DNA of 7,317 nucleotides from Bacteroidales bacterium (GTDB taxonomy: Bacteria > Bacteroidota > Bacteroidia > Bacteroidales > Muribaculaceae), in NCBI GenBank assembly GCA_900752535.1, contig CAADVV010000312.1:1-7317 (forward strand). Reading direction: 5' to 3'. Positions within the stretch are counted from its first letter, which is position 1. Every line of letters starts with the position of its first letter. The notes under the pieces were generated by a model, which saw nothing but the letters and a program-made list of their open reading frames with translations, did no database searches and was not told where the DNA came from. Positions 7,192-7,317 of the stretch are shown piece after piece. Position numbers and translations under genes: made by a program.

Positions 7192-7199
7192 CAAAATTA
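7192..7199 (-). promoter_or_regulatory. Candidate -7 element for the MBL gene pair
   Basis: Read on the - strand, this is TAATTTTG, matching the Bacteroidota -7 consensus TAnnTTTG. It lies only 8 bp upstream of the ATG at 7183, so the transcript would start within a few bases of the start codon and be nearly leaderless. No convincing -33 TTTG is found 19-21 bp further upstream; the only TTTG (7211-7214) is 11 bp away. The match could be chance in AT-rich DNA, or the pair could be transcribed from further upstream. Confidence 0.35.
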
Positions 7200-7270
7200 A
7201 CATTTTGGGTCAAATAATCCTAACATGACGCGCATTTGGCTGTAAAACGCGCCGCGGGACGGCCTCGAGG

Positions 7271-7317
7271 TCAGCGTCTCCCGATGATGTATCCGCTGGC
7301 CTCTCGCGGTACACGCG
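7271..7317 (-). CDS. Possible C-terminal end of a further - strand gene (partial)
   Basis: On the - strand, one frame is open from the window edge to a TGA at 7271-7273 and reads RVPREASGYIIGRR. The composition is plausible for a protein C-terminus, and a gene here would run in the same direction as the MBL pair, with an 87-bp gap before the ATG at 7183. The 14 residues match nothing I can name. The other two - strand frames are also open over most of this stretch, so the frame is uncertain. Treat this as a hint only. Confidence 0.25.
   Translation of the reverse strand, partial: RVPREASGYIIGRR

Noticed and set aside
7211..7213. TTG start for the PhnP-like gene
   Set aside because: It adds ten residues before the conserved MKLRFLGTGT start and would lie upstream of the candidate -7 element. 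The ATG at 7183 is better.
7222..7246. Short + strand open frame starting at the ATG at 7229
   Set aside because: It encodes only six residues (MTRIWL) before a stop, with no regulatory hairpin or downstream + strand gene in view, so it is not a leader peptide that I can support.
7251..7270. Terminator or operator in the GC-rich stretch with GCCG/CGGC and the palindrome CCTCGAGG
   Set aside because: The stem is only 4 bp and the palindrome is short, both expected by chance in such GC-rich DNA.
1..7317. Mobile element, CRISPR array, defence system or RNA gene
   Set aside because: No transposase, terminal inverted repeats, regularly spaced repeats, tRNA-like cloverleaf or defence protein motifs were seen on either strand.

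Overview
The window looks like chromosomal DNA from a gut-type Bacteroidales bacterium, most likely in or near the Muribaculaceae. The taxon is inferred from four things: Bacteroidota-style promoter elements (TAnnTTTG), A-rich leaders without Shine-Dalgarno sequences, large secreted proteins built from choice-of-anchor J, fibronectin III (FnIII), CARDB-like and BACON-like modules, and C-terminal tails of the type-IX-secretion or Prevotella-like kind. Coding DNA is moderately GC-rich, while the 5' intergenic DNA is AT-rich.

Left part, + strand. An AT-rich regulatory stretch (1-177) holds a 15-bp dyad and a good Bacteroidota promoter. It is followed by a 1025-residue secreted multidomain protein (178-3255) with a signal peptide, a propeller-like region, FnIII modules, a jelly-roll-like module, a CARDB-like module and a sorting-type C-terminus. 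A strong 13-bp hairpin terminator separates it from a second secreted protein of 744 residues (3348-5582), which has a signal peptide, a choice-of-anchor J domain, about 350 unrecognised residues, a BACON-like domain and a short Prevotella-type tail. Neither protein shows a recognisable catalytic domain. They are best read as exported adhesin, glycan-binding or surface proteins that may work side by side.

Right part, - strand. A two-gene unit converges on the secreted-protein genes and is separated from them by a hairpin (5605-5639). It encodes two distantly related metallo-beta-lactamase (MBL) fold hydrolases: a PhnP-like protein (6404-7183) and, 18 bp downstream, a COG2220/UlaG-like protein (5660-6385). 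Both lack export signals and should be cytoplasmic. The right edge may hold the last codons of another - strand gene, but this is weakly supported.

Start choices matter. The longest reading of the first gene (from 112) begins upstream of the predicted transcription start, and the longest reading of the PhnP-like gene begins at a TTG (7213). In both cases the downstream ATG (178 and 7183) is preferred. I see no mobile element, CRISPR array, tRNA, rRNA or clear defence or novel multi-gene system. The points most worth a second look are the uncharacterised middle of the second secreted protein, the pairing of two different C-terminal tail types, and the variant metal-site motif of the downstream MBL protein.
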